In this document: piece by piece, positions 33,869 through 42,479 of the stretch | Layout: each line of letters opens with the position of its first letter | Numbering within the stretch: position 1 is the first letter of the stretch | Source of the DNA: Gemmatimonadaceae bacterium | Lineage (GTDB): Bacteria > Gemmatimonadota > Gemmatimonadetes > Gemmatimonadales > Gemmatimonadaceae | Assembly: GCA_035633115.1 (NCBI GenBank) | Contig: DASQFN010000075.1 | Coordinates: forward strand, 1-45,232 | DNA length: 45,232 nt | Reading direction: 5' to 3' | Notes under the pieces: generated by a model | Database searches by the model: none | Told to the model about the DNA's origin: nothing | Seen by the model: the letters and a program-made list of their open reading frames with translations, nothing else | Position numbers and translations under genes: made by a program

Positions 33869-33901
33869 GTGCTGAAATATCAACCGTGCTGAAATTTCAA
33901 C
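33869..33901. promoter_or_regulatory. Tandem operators, palindromic TGAAATTTCA repeats
   Basis: GTGCTGAAATATCAAC (33869-33884) and GTGCTGAAATTTCAAC (33886-33901) differ at one base and repeat with a period of 17. The second centre, TGAAATTTCA, is a perfect palindrome. They lie in the 135 bases between the minus-strand BlaI-type gene and the plus-strand hydrolase. A minus-strand promoter (TTGATA, 17 bases, CAGATT) overlaps the first copy. The likely binder is the adjacent repressor; inference. Confidence 0.6.
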
Positions 33902-33944
33902 AGAAGTTGCCCGTTGTCATGTGGCAGCTTCAATTGGGGTGACG

Positions 33945-34820
33945 ATGGCGCGAGAGACCGAGTCGAGCTTCGAGGGGGCAGGCGGAATCAAGCTTCACGC
34001 CCAGTGCTGGGCGCCGGAGGGTAACCCCCGGGCCGTTGTCGCGCTCGTGCATGGGATAAGTGAGCACTGCAGGCGATACCAGACTCTGGCTGATCACCTC
34101 ACCAGGGCCGGCTTTGCGGTTTGCAGCTTCGACCATCGGGGTCACGGGAAATCACCCGGTAAGCGCGGCCACATCAACGACTGGTCGGAGTACCGCGAGG
34201 ACGTTCGGGAGTTTCTCGAGCACGTGCGGAAGACCGTTCCCAGCCGTCGCCTCTTTCTTTACGGTCACAGCCTCGGCGCTCTTATCGTCGCCGAGTACAA
34301 TCTTCATCACTGGCACGGGATAGCGGGTTTGATCGTGAGCGGGATCCCGCTCCGACCGACGGGCGCAGCGAAGCCGCACATGGTCTTCATGGCCAAGATG
34401 CTCTCGCGCATCTGGCCGACTCTCACGCTGCCGCTCGACGTTGACGGCTCGAAGCTCTCGCGCGATGCCGCAATTGCCCACGCGTATGAGACTGACCCCA
34501 TGGTCCACCACAAGGCGAGCACTCAGTGGGGAGCGGAAGCTCTTCGCGCAATCGATCGTGTGCGCGAGCGAGCCGCCGACATTCGTCTACCGATTCTGAT
34601 TCTTCACGGCGAATGCGACCTGGTCAACGACGTTGAAGGGAGCAAGGAGCTGTTCGAGAAAGTGTCGAGCGCGGACAAGGAGATCGTGATTTACCCGGGG
34701 GGGGCGCACGAGCCGCACAACGATCTCGACCGTGAAAAAGTCGCGCGCGACGTGGAGGACTGGATGTCGCGGCATTTGCACGCGAGCAAGCCGGTCGCAT
34801 CATCCGAAAGTGCGCGTTGA
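33945..34820 (+). CDS. Monoacylglycerol-lipase-like alpha/beta hydrolase
   Basis: 291 residues from ATG 33945, with GGGGTG just upstream; the GTG at 33921 would add eight. It matches the lysophospholipase/monoacylglycerol lipase family: ALVHGISEHCRRY (HGxxEHxxRY), FDHRGHGKSPGKRGH, nucleophile elbow YGHSLGALI, acid HGECDLVN and the C-terminal PGGAHEPHND. Likely hydrolyses monoacylglycerols or lysophospholipids in the cytoplasm. It is divergent from the BlaI-type repressor and shares its operator region, so may be controlled by it. Its stop overlaps the arginase-family start. Confidence 0.9.
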   Translation: MARETESSFEGAGGIKLHAQCWAPEGNPRAVVALVHGISEHCRRYQTLADHLTRAGFAVCSFDHRGHGKSPGKRGHINDWSEYREDVREFLEHVRKTVPSRRLFLYGHSLGALIVAEYNLHHWHGIAGLIVSGIPLRPTGAAKPHMVFMAKMLSRIWPTLTLPLDVDGSKLSRDAAIAHAYETDPMVHHKASTQWGAEALRAIDRVRERAADIRLPILILHGECDLVNDVEGSKELFEKVSSADKEIVIYPGGAHEPHNDLDREKVARDVEDWMSRHLHASKPVASSESAR

Positions 34821-35679
34821 TCTTCTGAGTGTCCCGTACGACTCCGGGGTGCGAGGCGCACGGATGGGCGCCGGTCCGGAGCGGTTGATGGACTCCGGAT
34901 TGATCGATCGACTGGAGCACGCGGGGCACGAAGTGGTGCCCTGCTCGATCTGCCTTCCGTCACAGGCGTTCATGCCGGAAGTGCAGGCCGCATTCGAGCT
35001 CGACCGGCGACTTGCGACGTGTGTTGCCGAAGCCGTTGCGGTGGGAGCGCTCCCGGTGATCCTGTCGGGGAATTGCTTTACATCGGTTGGCACGGTGGCG
35101 GGAATCGGTGAGCCCGATTTAGGCGTGATCTGGCTCGACGCACACGGGGACTTCAACACGCCGGAGACGACGATCGGCGGATTTCTCGACGGGATGGCGC
35201 TCGCGACGTTGACGGGCCGCTGCTGGACTTCGCTTGCGGCGAGCGTGCCGGGATTCGTGCCGGTATCCGAAAGGCGGGTGATGCTGTTTGGTGCGCGCGA
35301 CCTCGATGCGCGGGAAGCAGCCGAGCTCATCGAAAGCGAGATCGAGCACCTGACGCCCGATGCGATTGGCGCGGGCCTCGCTGATAATCTCGCGCGTCGG
35401 CGGGAGCATACGCGCGAGATCTATCTACACATCGACCTCGACTCCCTCGATCCGTCGGAAGGGAAGGCAAACAGCTTCGCGGTCGCAGGTGGCTTCAGCG
35501 TTGTGGACGTGCGCAGTCTCGTGGACGAGGTGGCGCGTGCATTCCGCATTCGAGCCGTGGCGCTGACCGCGTACGATCCAAGTCAGGATGACGGCGGTCG
35601 TGTGTGTGAGGCGGGGATAGGTCTCGTCGTTGCAGCGGTGAACGCTGTCTCGCGTGCGAACGACTCGAGCGTTCGCTAG
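34810..35679 (+). CDS. Arginase/agmatinase-superfamily hydrolase with a ligand change
   Basis: 289 residues from GTG 34810, overlapping the lipase stop by 11 bases. Metal motifs: WLDAHGDF (D110, H112, D114) and LHIDLDSLDP (D209, D211), and the conserved GGFSVVDVRSLV. The first motif, usually GGDH, is SGNC (C89 in place of the metal-binding His). Members with GGDC or GGNC exist and may work with other metals or substrates, so arginase activity should not be assumed. Possible substrates are arginine, agmatine, formiminoglutamate or another guanidino compound. Overlap suggests cotranscription with the lipase. Confidence 0.84.
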   Translation: MRVDLLSVPYDSGVRGARMGAGPERLMDSGLIDRLEHAGHEVVPCSICLPSQAFMPEVQAAFELDRRLATCVAEAVAVGALPVILSGNCFTSVGTVAGIGEPDLGVIWLDAHGDFNTPETTIGGFLDGMALATLTGRCWTSLAASVPGFVPVSERRVMLFGARDLDAREAAELIESEIEHLTPDAIGAGLADNLARRREHTREIYLHIDLDSLDPSEGKANSFAVAGGFSVVDVRSLVDEVARAFRIRAVALTAYDPSQDDGGRVCEAGIGLVVAAVNAVSRANDSSVR

Positions 35680-35702
35680 ATCTGTGGCATGCGCACAGAT
35701 CT
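35678..35702. terminator. Hairpin between convergent arginase-like and dioxygenase-like genes
   Basis: AGATCTGTG (35678-35686) and CACAGATCT (35694-35702) form a perfect 9-base-pair stem with a 7-base loop, starting inside the arginase-family stop codon. The opposite gene ends at 35722. There is no long T-run, so termination in either direction is probable but not certain. Confidence 0.55.
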
Positions 35703-35721
35703 GGCGCCCGACATGCGCGCT

Positions 35722-36678
35722 TTAATCGATCGGCTTCAGATGCGAGACGATTGCCTCCCGATCTTTCTCCAGGAATGGCGGCAAGGCAATCTTAGCACCG
35801 AGCGTCGCTGGATCCTCATCGACTCCGAAGCCCGGACCGTCGGTCGCGATCTCGAATAGAATCCCGTTTGGCTCACGGAAGTACAGACTTCGAAAGTAGT
35901 AGCGGTCGATCTCGCCGCTGTTTCGCACTCCCATCGCGTTGAGACGATCGTACCACCTGTGGTATTCCTCTTCCGTAGGCGTACGGAATGCAACGTGGTG
36001 CACGCCGCCGGCGCCCAGACGCGCGAACGGCAGGTCCGGCTGCACTGCAACATGCAGCTCGGCGTGAGGCCCATCGCCTTTCATCGAGTACACGTGCACG
36101 ACGTGGAGGGAATCGTCGTCGGAGACCGTGTACTCGCGCGTGTGCTCCATGCCCATCACGCGCGTGAGGATCGGCTCGGTGCGTCGGATATCCGGAACGC
36201 TCATTACAATCGGCCCGAGCCCGCGTATCTGATGCTCTTCCGGCACCGGACTCTGCTTCCACGGTGTTGGCTCATCGCCGCGGCCGCCGTCGTCCACGAG
36301 TGCCAGGCGCTGGCCTTCGGTGTCTTCGAGATAGAGAGTCAGGCGATCGTCTCGCTCCATGACTTCACCATGCGTCACGCCAAGCTCATCGAGCCGCGTC
36401 GCCCACCAGTCGAGCGAATCGCGGCCGCTCACGCGCAGGCCGGCGCGAACGATGCTGTGAGAGCCGCGCTGCTCCCGCGGCATCGCCCAGTCGAAGAACG
36501 TGAGGTCGGTGCCCGGTGTTCCTACGGCGTCTGCATAGAAGAGGTGGTACGCGCTGGTGTCGTCCTGATTCACGCTCCGCTTCACCAGCCGCATTCCCAT
36601 CACCTGCGTATAGAACCGCAGATTCTCGCGAATCGTTTGAGACACCGCAGTCAGATGATGGATTCCGTGCAGTTCCAT
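35722..36678 (-). CDS. Ring-cleaving dioxygenase-like glyoxalase-fold protein (MhqO-type)
   Basis: 318 residues. The start [20 protein letters not shown] and the internal repeat of glyoxalase/bleomycin-resistance modules (four beta-alpha-beta-beta-beta units, two about 1-130, two about 150-290) match the MhqO/YkcA-type extradiol dioxygenases. Metal ligands of the vicinal-oxygen-chelate type are in HHLTA (H8), HHVAFRT (near 226) and [14 protein letters not shown] (Glu). Such proteins are linked to catechol or quinone detoxification; the actual substrate is unknown. A single gene, convergent with the arginase-like gene and divergent from the second kinase gene. Confidence 0.88.
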   Translation of the reverse strand: MELHGIHHLTAVSQTIRENLRFYTQVMGMRLVKRSVNQDDTSAYHLFYADAVGTPGTDLTFFDWAMPREQRGSHSIVRAGLRVSGRDSLDWWATRLDELGVTHGEVMERDDRLTLYLEDTEGQRLALVDDGGRGDEPTPWKQSPVPEEHQIRGLGPIVMSVPDIRRTEPILTRVMGMEHTREYTVSDDDSLHVVHVYSMKGDGPHAELHVAVQPDLPFARLGAGGVHHVAFRTPTEEEYHRWYDRLNAMGVRNSGEIDRYYFRSLYFREPNGILFEIATDGPGFGVDEDPATLGAKIALPPFLEKDREAIVSHLKPID

Positions 36679-36747
36679 GCCTTTCCAGGTTTGCAGTTGC
36701 CGCTACCAGAATGTAGCGCACATCGCTTTATCGCTGTACCGTAATGC

Positions 36748-38772
36748 ATGGCCGACCAACCGCGGTCAGCATCCAGCCAGTCGTCCGAATTCGAGCCCTT
36801 GCCCGAGGGACTTTTCGCGGAGCGCTACCGTGTCGAGCGCGTGCTCGGCCGGGGTGGCATGGCGACCGTTTACGCCGCCGAAGATGTCAAGCATCGGCGC
36901 CGCGTTGCGCTCAAGATCCTTCACCGTGAATGTCGCGCAGCACTCGGTGGCGACAGGTTTTTGCGCGAGATCGAGCTCACGGGGAACCTCCAGCATCCGA
37001 ATATCCTTCCGATGTTCGATTCGGGCGACGCCGATGGCATGCTGTACTACGTCATGCCGCTCGTCGACGGACACTCTCTACGCGCGCGCATGCACGAGCA
37101 GGGTCAGCTGCCGATCGACGAGGCGATCCGCATCGCCACCGATGTTGCCGGCGCACTCGACTATGCGCACAAGCGCGGCGTCGTTCACCGCGACATCAAG
37201 CCGGAGAACATTCTCCTCGCTGGAAATCACACATTCGTCGCCGACTTCGGAATAGCGAAGGCAAAGGACGCGGCAGGAGAAGCACTGACGTCTACAGGGC
37301 TTCTTGTCGGCACGCCGGCGTACATGAGTCCCGAGCAGGCGAGCGGTGAACGCGAGCTCGACGCGCGCAGCGACATCTACGCGCTCGGATGCGTGGTGTA
37401 CGAGATGCTGGCGGGCGAGCCTCCATTTATCGGCTCGTCGACCCAGGCGGTGATCGCAAAGAGGATGGCGGGTGCGGCGCCGTCTGTTCGAACCCTCCGT
37501 CACACGGTTCCTGCTCACGTCGAGCAAGCGGTCAATTGCGCGCTCGCCCGCTCTCCGGCAGATCGGTTTGCAAGTGCGGCCGAGTTCTCAGCGGCTCTCC
37601 GCGGTTCAACGCCGGAAATCAAAGTTGGCGCGCGACAATTCAATTGGTCGCTTGCGCGCGCGGCGGGAATCGTCGTGCTGCTGGGACTCGGCGCGGCTGC
37701 ATGGGCCTATGTTGTGCGCGACTCGTCCAGCGCAAAGGCGAGTCTGGTGAGCGGAGCTTCCAGACGAATTCCAACCACCGACTCGATCGCGTACAGCCTT
37801 TACCTGAAGGCAGAGGCGCACAGGGGGCGACGCAGTGCAGTTGCGGTCGCGCGGGGGATCGAGCTGTACCAGCAGGCGATTGCGCGCGATTCGGGATTCG
37901 CCAATGCGTGGGCGGGACTCTCACGAGCGCTACAGTCCGCGATAAACTGGCGGTACCCAGTCCCGAACATGTCGCGCGACAGTCTCGTGCCTGTAATGGT
38001 CCGCGCGAGCGAGCGAGCGCTCGAGGCCGACAGCAATAGCGCCGAGGCGTGGATGGCGCGCTCAGGTGTTCTTCGCGAGCTGGACAGGACCACGGCACAC
38101 GATCGACTGGAGGCCCTCGAGCGCGCGTTGCTCATCGACTCTGCGAACGCTGACGTCTGGTTCATGATATCGAGTGTGTGGCAGGACAGCCTCGAGAATC
38201 GCCGCGCGATCGACGCCCTCCGTCGCGCGGTCAAGCTCAATCCGCGGCACGCGAGCGCACTCGGTTTTATCGGGATGAACTATATGTGGCTTCGCAACAC
38301 CGATTCTGCGATCATCTGGGCGGACAGCGCCAAGAAGGTCGATCCGGTGGCAATCTGGGCGCGCCAGGCAAGGGCGCTTGCACTTCGAGAGCGCGGAAGC
38401 ATTGCCGAGGGGGAAAGGGAATATGAGGCGGCAGTGCGACTCGGCCGCGGGCCCGACCAAGTTCACGCATACGCCGGCCTCGCTGAGATTTACTTCAAGC
38501 GGGGAGACAGACAGGCGGCGGACATGATCGTGATGCATGCGGTGGCGCTTGCGGACACGACGCATCCGACCGTGCACGACGCAGCCTACCTCGCGTGGGC
38601 ATTCGCGGCGACGGGTCAGCCTGAGCGCGCCCTCCGCATTCTCGAGCGATACCAGCCGCGGAAGGACGTCCATTTCCAGCTTCATCTGCAGCGCGATCCT
38701 GCGCTCGACCCGCTGCGATCGAAGCCACGCTTCAGCGCGCTGCTCGCGCGGCAGAACGTTCCGCTCCATTAA
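36748..38772 (+). CDS. Membrane serine/threonine kinase with C-terminal TPR repeats
   Basis: 674 residues. Kinase: GRGGMATV (34-41), K56 in VALKIL, HRDIKPEN (147-154), DFG (166-168), VGTPAYMSPEQ. A transmembrane helix follows at about 304-322, then a periplasmic-side or cytoplasmic region of about 340 residues with TPR-like helical repeats (a SLYLKAEAHRGRRSAVAVAR segment through the end). Since a single helix separates kinase and repeats, the TPR part is likely outside the membrane and may sense a ligand. This is a common layout in Gemmatimonadota and Acidobacteriota. The target proteins are unknown. It ends 53 bases before the next gene on the same strand. Confidence 0.93.
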   Translation: MADQPRSASSQSSEFEPLPEGLFAERYRVERVLGRGGMATVYAAEDVKHRRRVALKILHRECRAALGGDRFLREIELTGNLQHPNILPMFDSGDADGMLYYVMPLVDGHSLRARMHEQGQLPIDEAIRIATDVAGALDYAHKRGVVHRDIKPENILLAGNHTFVADFGIAKAKDAAGEALTSTGLLVGTPAYMSPEQASGERELDARSDIYALGCVVYEMLAGEPPFIGSSTQAVIAKRMAGAAPSVRTLRHTVPAHVEQAVNCALARSPADRFASAAEFSAALRGSTPEIKVGARQFNWSLARAAGIVVLLGLGAAAWAYVVRDSSSAKASLVSGASRRIPTTDSIAYSLYLKAEAHRGRRSAVAVARGIELYQQAIARDSGFANAWAGLSRALQSAINWRYPVPNMSRDSLVPVMVRASERALEADSNSAEAWMARSGVLRELDRTTAHDRLEALERALLIDSANADVWFMISSVWQDSLENRRAIDALRRAVKLNPRHASALGFIGMNYMWLRNTDSAIIWADSAKKVDPVAIWARQARALALRERGSIAEGEREYEAAVRLGRGPDQVHAYAGLAEIYFKRGDRQAADMIVMHAVALADTTHPTVHDAAYLAWAFAATGQPERALRILERYQPRKDVHFQLHLQRDPALDPLRSKPRFSALLARQNVPLH

Positions 38773-38825
38773 CGCCAGTCGAGGAGTATCAACGAGTAGA
38801 GGAATCCCCTTCCCATGAGGTAGCC

Positions 38826-39743
38826 GTGCCTCTCTATCTGCTGGTTCAGCAGGGCACCACGTTCTCCACCGGCGTGGTGGCAGCAGTCAACAGACTCACT
38901 GATTTCCTGCTCCAGTACGCGATCGCCCTCGCTGCAGTCGGCGCGTTGTCCATGGCGCTGATCGAAGCGGGGAAAAAGCTCCTCGACTCCCGCACCAAGT
39001 TTCAGGCACGGCGATGGACCGAATGGATGCAGCGGAGCAAAGTCACGGGAAGCATCGGGCCGGTTGGCGAGGCCGGCAAACCATGGGACGACGTCACCGA
39101 AGCCGCGGCGCGAGAGAATGCGTACACTGAGCTCCTCCAGCTCTGCACAGGCGCGTCGCAGGAGGAATGCACTGATGCGGCGACCGATCTGCTCCGCACC
39201 TCCGGCCGGATTCCCCGGTGGCACGCGTTCTCACCGCTGCCCGCGCACGCAGTATTCGGCCTCGACCTCGGCCGAATGATGGGAAGCATTCAGGAGGCCG
39301 CCGATGTCGCTCTGGCCTCCCCGCGGCAATTTCCGGGTCTTTACGTGATCATGACATCGGGCGCCGATCGTGACGACGTCCGGAGGTGGTTCGAGGAGGG
39401 CGCGCCGGAGATGGCGAACATAGCCGAAAAAGATCCGGACGACGCGCAAAGAAAACGGATAAAGGAGCACGCCGACCGATTCTCGCGCCTTCGGCAGATC
39501 GTGAAGCGACGGCTCGACGGATTCCAGCTCTACACTGGCGACCGGTGGGCGTCGTGGAATCAGTTTTCCGCGAACGTTCTGGGAATCGCGCTGATGCTCG
39601 GGATTCTGGTCTGGATGCGGACGACCGCCACCGGCGTCACGCTCAGTGTTCCGCTGATTCTCGTGGTGTCGCTTTTCGGCGGAATTCTTTCACCCCTCGC
39701 GAAGGATCTAGTCTCAGCGCTCAAGCGGGTGAAGAGTGGGTAG
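38826..39743 (+). CDS. Unrecognised membrane protein, partner of the next hydrolase
   Basis: 305 residues from GTG 38826, with GAGGT six bases upstream. One hydrophobic helix near residues 27-47 and two at the C-terminus (about 245-290), with a soluble, charged domain of about 190 residues between them; a PGLYVIMTSGADRDDVRRWF stretch is the most conserved-looking part. There is no signal peptide cleavage site. I do not recognise a family. The stop overlaps the start of the hydrolase gene by eight bases, which implies the two proteins are made together. A role as a membrane platform or regulator of the hydrolase is inference. Confidence 0.7.
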   Translation: MPLYLLVQQGTTFSTGVVAAVNRLTDFLLQYAIALAAVGALSMALIEAGKKLLDSRTKFQARRWTEWMQRSKVTGSIGPVGEAGKPWDDVTEAAARENAYTELLQLCTGASQEECTDAATDLLRTSGRIPRWHAFSPLPAHAVFGLDLGRMMGSIQEAADVALASPRQFPGLYVIMTSGADRDDVRRWFEEGAPEMANIAEKDPDDAQRKRIKEHADRFSRLRQIVKRRLDGFQLYTGDRWASWNQFSANVLGIALMLGILVWMRTTATGVTLSVPLILVVSLFGGILSPLAKDLVSALKRVKSG

Positions 39744-40677
39744 AGACAAAAAGCGGCCCGCCGGATACTCGCCGCAGCTGGAGCTCTACCTCAGGAAGAA
39801 GCGCGAAGGCGGAAGCCTTCGCGTCCCGAGCATCTTCCACGGCGGCCTCGACGCCATCGCGCGGCGCGAATGTCTCGTGCTCATTCACGGGTTCAACAAC
39901 ACCGAAGGCGAAGCCGCTGCCGCCTATTTTGGATTCCGCGGCCGCGAGACGGAAATCTTTCAGCCAGGTGATCCGTCAGCGTTCGACCGGCGATTCGGCG
40001 ACGTGTTCTGGCCGGGCGACGCCGACTGGTGGTGGTTCTTCGACAACGTCGATTTCCTGATCTACCCGTCCGCCGTTCACACTGCGGTAAAGGCCGGCGA
40101 GCAGCTCGCCAACCTCCTCTTTCAAATGCCAAACCTCGAGCGTGTCGATTTCGTTGCGCACTCTCTCGGATGCCGCATTGCGCTGGAGACAGTAGACCGC
40201 ATACGTGCCCGTACATCGCTCGTGATCCGTTACGTATGCCTCATGGCGGCGGCGGTTCCGTCAGAGATGCTCGAGCCAGGCGGGCGCTACTACGCGCTGA
40301 TGAATGAGCTGGCCGCGGAGAGCACGGAGATCAAGGTTCTGCACTCCAGGCAGGATCCGGTCCTTCATCTGGCGTTTCCTTTTGGGCAGGCTCTCGCCGG
40401 CTTCGACGAAGCATCAGGCAGAGCGCTCGGCCGGTACGGCCCCATGCCCACAATGCCGGGCTTCGGCGCGACGCTCACCGAGTGCGAGATATCCGGCGCA
40501 CAGCACGGTGATTACTGGGGCCAGGGCAGATCGGAGGCTTCTCTCGCTGCAACAGAAGTGGCCGGCCGATTCCTCGCATTGAGAGATATCGATCGCGAGC
40601 TCGGGATGCCGAGAGTTCTCGGAGCGCCGATGGAGTCGATTCCCGTGCGAGAGCTGGGCGACTCCCGGGAATTTTAG
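39736..40677 (+). CDS. Alpha/beta hydrolase (DUF900-like)
   Basis: 313 residues from GTG 39736, overlapping the previous stop by eight bases. Oxyanion strand CLVLIHGFNN, nucleophile elbow FVAHSLGCRI (Ser in GHSLG-like AHSLG), acid in HSRQDPVLHL and histidine in GAQHGDYWGQG. HGFNN is typical of the DUF900 group. No signal peptide, so it acts in the cytoplasm or at the membrane with its partner. Substrate unknown; esterase or lipase activity is likely from the triad. A bidirectional terminator follows at 40734-40766. Confidence 0.84.
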   Translation: MGRDKKRPAGYSPQLELYLRKKREGGSLRVPSIFHGGLDAIARRECLVLIHGFNNTEGEAAAAYFGFRGRETEIFQPGDPSAFDRRFGDVFWPGDADWWWFFDNVDFLIYPSAVHTAVKAGEQLANLLFQMPNLERVDFVAHSLGCRIALETVDRIRARTSLVIRYVCLMAAAVPSEMLEPGGRYYALMNELAAESTEIKVLHSRQDPVLHLAFPFGQALAGFDEASGRALGRYGPMPTMPGFGATLTECEISGAQHGDYWGQGRSEASLAATEVAGRFLALRDIDRELGMPRVLGAPMESIPVRELGDSREF

Positions 40678-40733
40678 CTGCTGGATCGGTGCGCCTGACC
40701 TCTTACCCTCGTTTCGGACGTCTTCGGCGAGCC

Positions 40734-40766
40734 AAAAAAAGGGCGCGTCAGCGACGCGCCCTTTTT
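40734..40766. terminator. Bidirectional rho-independent terminator
   Basis: GGGCGCGTC (40741-40749) and GACGCGCCC (40753-40761) with a three-base loop make a perfect 9-base-pair stem flanked by A7 and T5. It serves both the plus-strand hydrolase (end 40677) and the minus-strand secreted protein (end 40787). Confidence 0.93.
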
Positions 40767-40786
40767 CTCCGGGACACGAGCGCGCC

Positions 40787-42097
40787 TCACTCTACGATGG
40801 TGGGTCTCTTTATGGCGAAGTATGCCCCGGCGCTCGCACCTGTCACAATGATGTTTTGCTGGCCGGTCGTGATTTCGAGCCGCAGGACAACCGCTCCGCC
40901 ATTGATCGTTAGCGGGCTGCGCGACTTGGATGCGAGCACCTGGGTCGGAAAGTAGATAGTCCCGTTGAACGTCGCTGCAGCGCTGCTGCCAAGGGAGTTC
41001 ACCCACGGTTCGCCGGACGGGTCCAGCGCCGGCGACGCGGCCGGATCCTGATAGAAAAGAATTCCCGGCATGGGGCACAGGACGGCGTCGTAGACGGTGC
41101 ACGCCGAAAGGCTCACGTTGCTGTTGACGTCCATGTCGATCGGCTGGTAGCTCGCGCCGCCATTAGCGGCGGGAGCGTTCGTATTCACAAAGGTCACTCC
41201 ATTGCCAGTGACAGTTGCGTGTTTGAAATCCAGACCGCCGCCCGCGAGGATATACACACCGGGATTGAAGACTGCGACCGCATGGTCGATACCGATTCCG
41301 CCACAATAGACGCCGGGTGAAAGTGTCCCGCCGGCATAGTTCGCGTACGCTCCGTAAGCGCCGTTGCACGCGCCAACCGTTGGCATCGTGAGGTACGCAA
41401 GCGGATCGGACAACGCTGTAGAACCTGCCCGATATGTACCGGTGACTCCGGCTGGAGCAGCAGCGGGCCCTCCCGTCACGGAGAGGGAGGTGGCAACAAT
41501 ATCACCGTTGGCAGGCGTCGCCACGGCGGCACTATTGGTCGAGTTTACGGCGATCGCGCAATCTTGAGTGGTCAGGCTTCCTGACTTCACATAGAGTGCA
41601 TTGGGTTCGGTCGGCTCGGTGACCACGAGGCAGGTGAGGGACGGACCGAAGCCGCCAATGGCTTTGCTTCGGACAGTCACCGACGGGAAACCCAGGAACC
41701 CGGCAAAGGTCAATGGCAGAATCTTCGAGACCGTGACCTCCACGAAATCCGGCCCGACGAAGAAACCACTAGTCGTCGGATTGGTAACGGTAACGTTGAC
41801 CCCAGCGACGGTATGAGTGTACCCGTTCCGCTGTGACTCGCCCATTGCGGTCGGAACGATGGAATCACGGTGCGCTCTGAAGATCTCGATGGCCCCCGCC
41901 AGCGCTCCTGCGTCCGCCGCCGTCTGCGTCATCCTTTTTTGACGAGCGATCGCTCCAGCGTCGGTCGCCAGCGCGACAAGGCCCATGAGGCCCACCATGG
42001 CCACACCCACGAGGACGATTATTGCGCCCCGCCTGTTACGCAAGCGCCTCCCTCGAGCGGCCGCACGATGTTCGGAAATTCGCAACGTCTCGCGCAT
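40787..42097 (-). CDS. TadE/TadG-like secreted protein
   Basis: 436 residues from ATG 42097, with AAAGGAG six bases upstream; an earlier frame to 42202 is not needed. N-terminal RRGAIIVLVGVAMVGLMGLVALATDAGA is the hydrophobic helix of TadE/TadG-like (Flp pilus assembly, Pfam TadG-N-type) proteins, followed by the conserved QKRMTQTAADAGALAGA segment. The remainder is a long low-complexity beta-rich region (Gly, Ala, Ser, Thr) with no recognised fold. Probably a pseudopilin-like or surface protein; the rest of a tad cluster is not in the window. Upstream lies a structured leader. Confidence 0.82.
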   Translation of the reverse strand: MRETLRISEHRAAARGRRLRNRRGAIIVLVGVAMVGLMGLVALATDAGAIARQKRMTQTAADAGALAGAIEIFRAHRDSIVPTAMGESQRNGYTHTVAGVNVTVTNPTTSGFFVGPDFVEVTVSKILPLTFAGFLGFPSVTVRSKAIGGFGPSLTCLVVTEPTEPNALYVKSGSLTTQDCAIAVNSTNSAAVATPANGDIVATSLSVTGGPAAAPAGVTGTYRAGSTALSDPLAYLTMPTVGACNGAYGAYANYAGGTLSPGVYCGGIGIDHAVAVFNPGVYILAGGGLDFKHATVTGNGVTFVNTNAPAANGGASYQPIDMDVNSNVSLSACTVYDAVLCPMPGILFYQDPAASPALDPSGEPWVNSLGSSAAATFNGTIYFPTQVLASKSRSPLTINGGAVVLRLEITTGQQNIIVTGASAGAYFAIKRPTIVE

Positions 42098-42479
42098 CGT
42101 CACTCCTTTGGACAACAGGTCAATGTGAGCAGTCGGGTATTGGACGCGCAGGGTGACCGTTCGAATCACGGGGATGGCTACGGAAAACTCGACCAGTGAC
42201 AAACTCCTGCGACTCCGCAGTCCTGAAAGGAGCCGCCGGATTTACGTTTTCACCCCGTAAACCTTAGTTTCCCATGGGCCCACTAGCAAGTGCCAAATTG
42301 GCCGCGTCAAGTTTGTGAGAAGTACGGGCGTTCTGGATGTGGCAAGAAACGGCCCAAGGCGCGGCTGGCCGCTCTCGAACTTGACGGTGACCCACAGCGC
42401 GTATTGGAGGGCAGAGCTGAGACCCGGTGGCCGTGGACGCCTTGCTGGCGATAACTAACGCATAATCAGTTTTTTCCCA
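42098..42479 (-). other. 382-base gene-free stretch with a structured leader
   Basis: No gene is visible between the M16 peptidase and the secreted protein. Read on the minus strand, two hairpins precede the secreted protein gene: a GGTTTACG/CGTAAAtCC stem with one bulge (42238-42263) and CTGCG-GAGT-CGCAG (42207-42220), near a GGCTCCTTTCAGGAC stretch. The spacing of 110 bases before the ATG suits an mRNA leader. I could not assign it to a known riboswitch class. Confidence 0.4.

Noticed and set aside
42098-42300. A cyclic-di-GMP riboswitch in the leader of the TadE/TadG-like gene.
   Set aside because: The core sequence of the known class (GGCAAACC and GACGCAAAGCC) is not present; only two hairpins are seen, so the class was not assigned.
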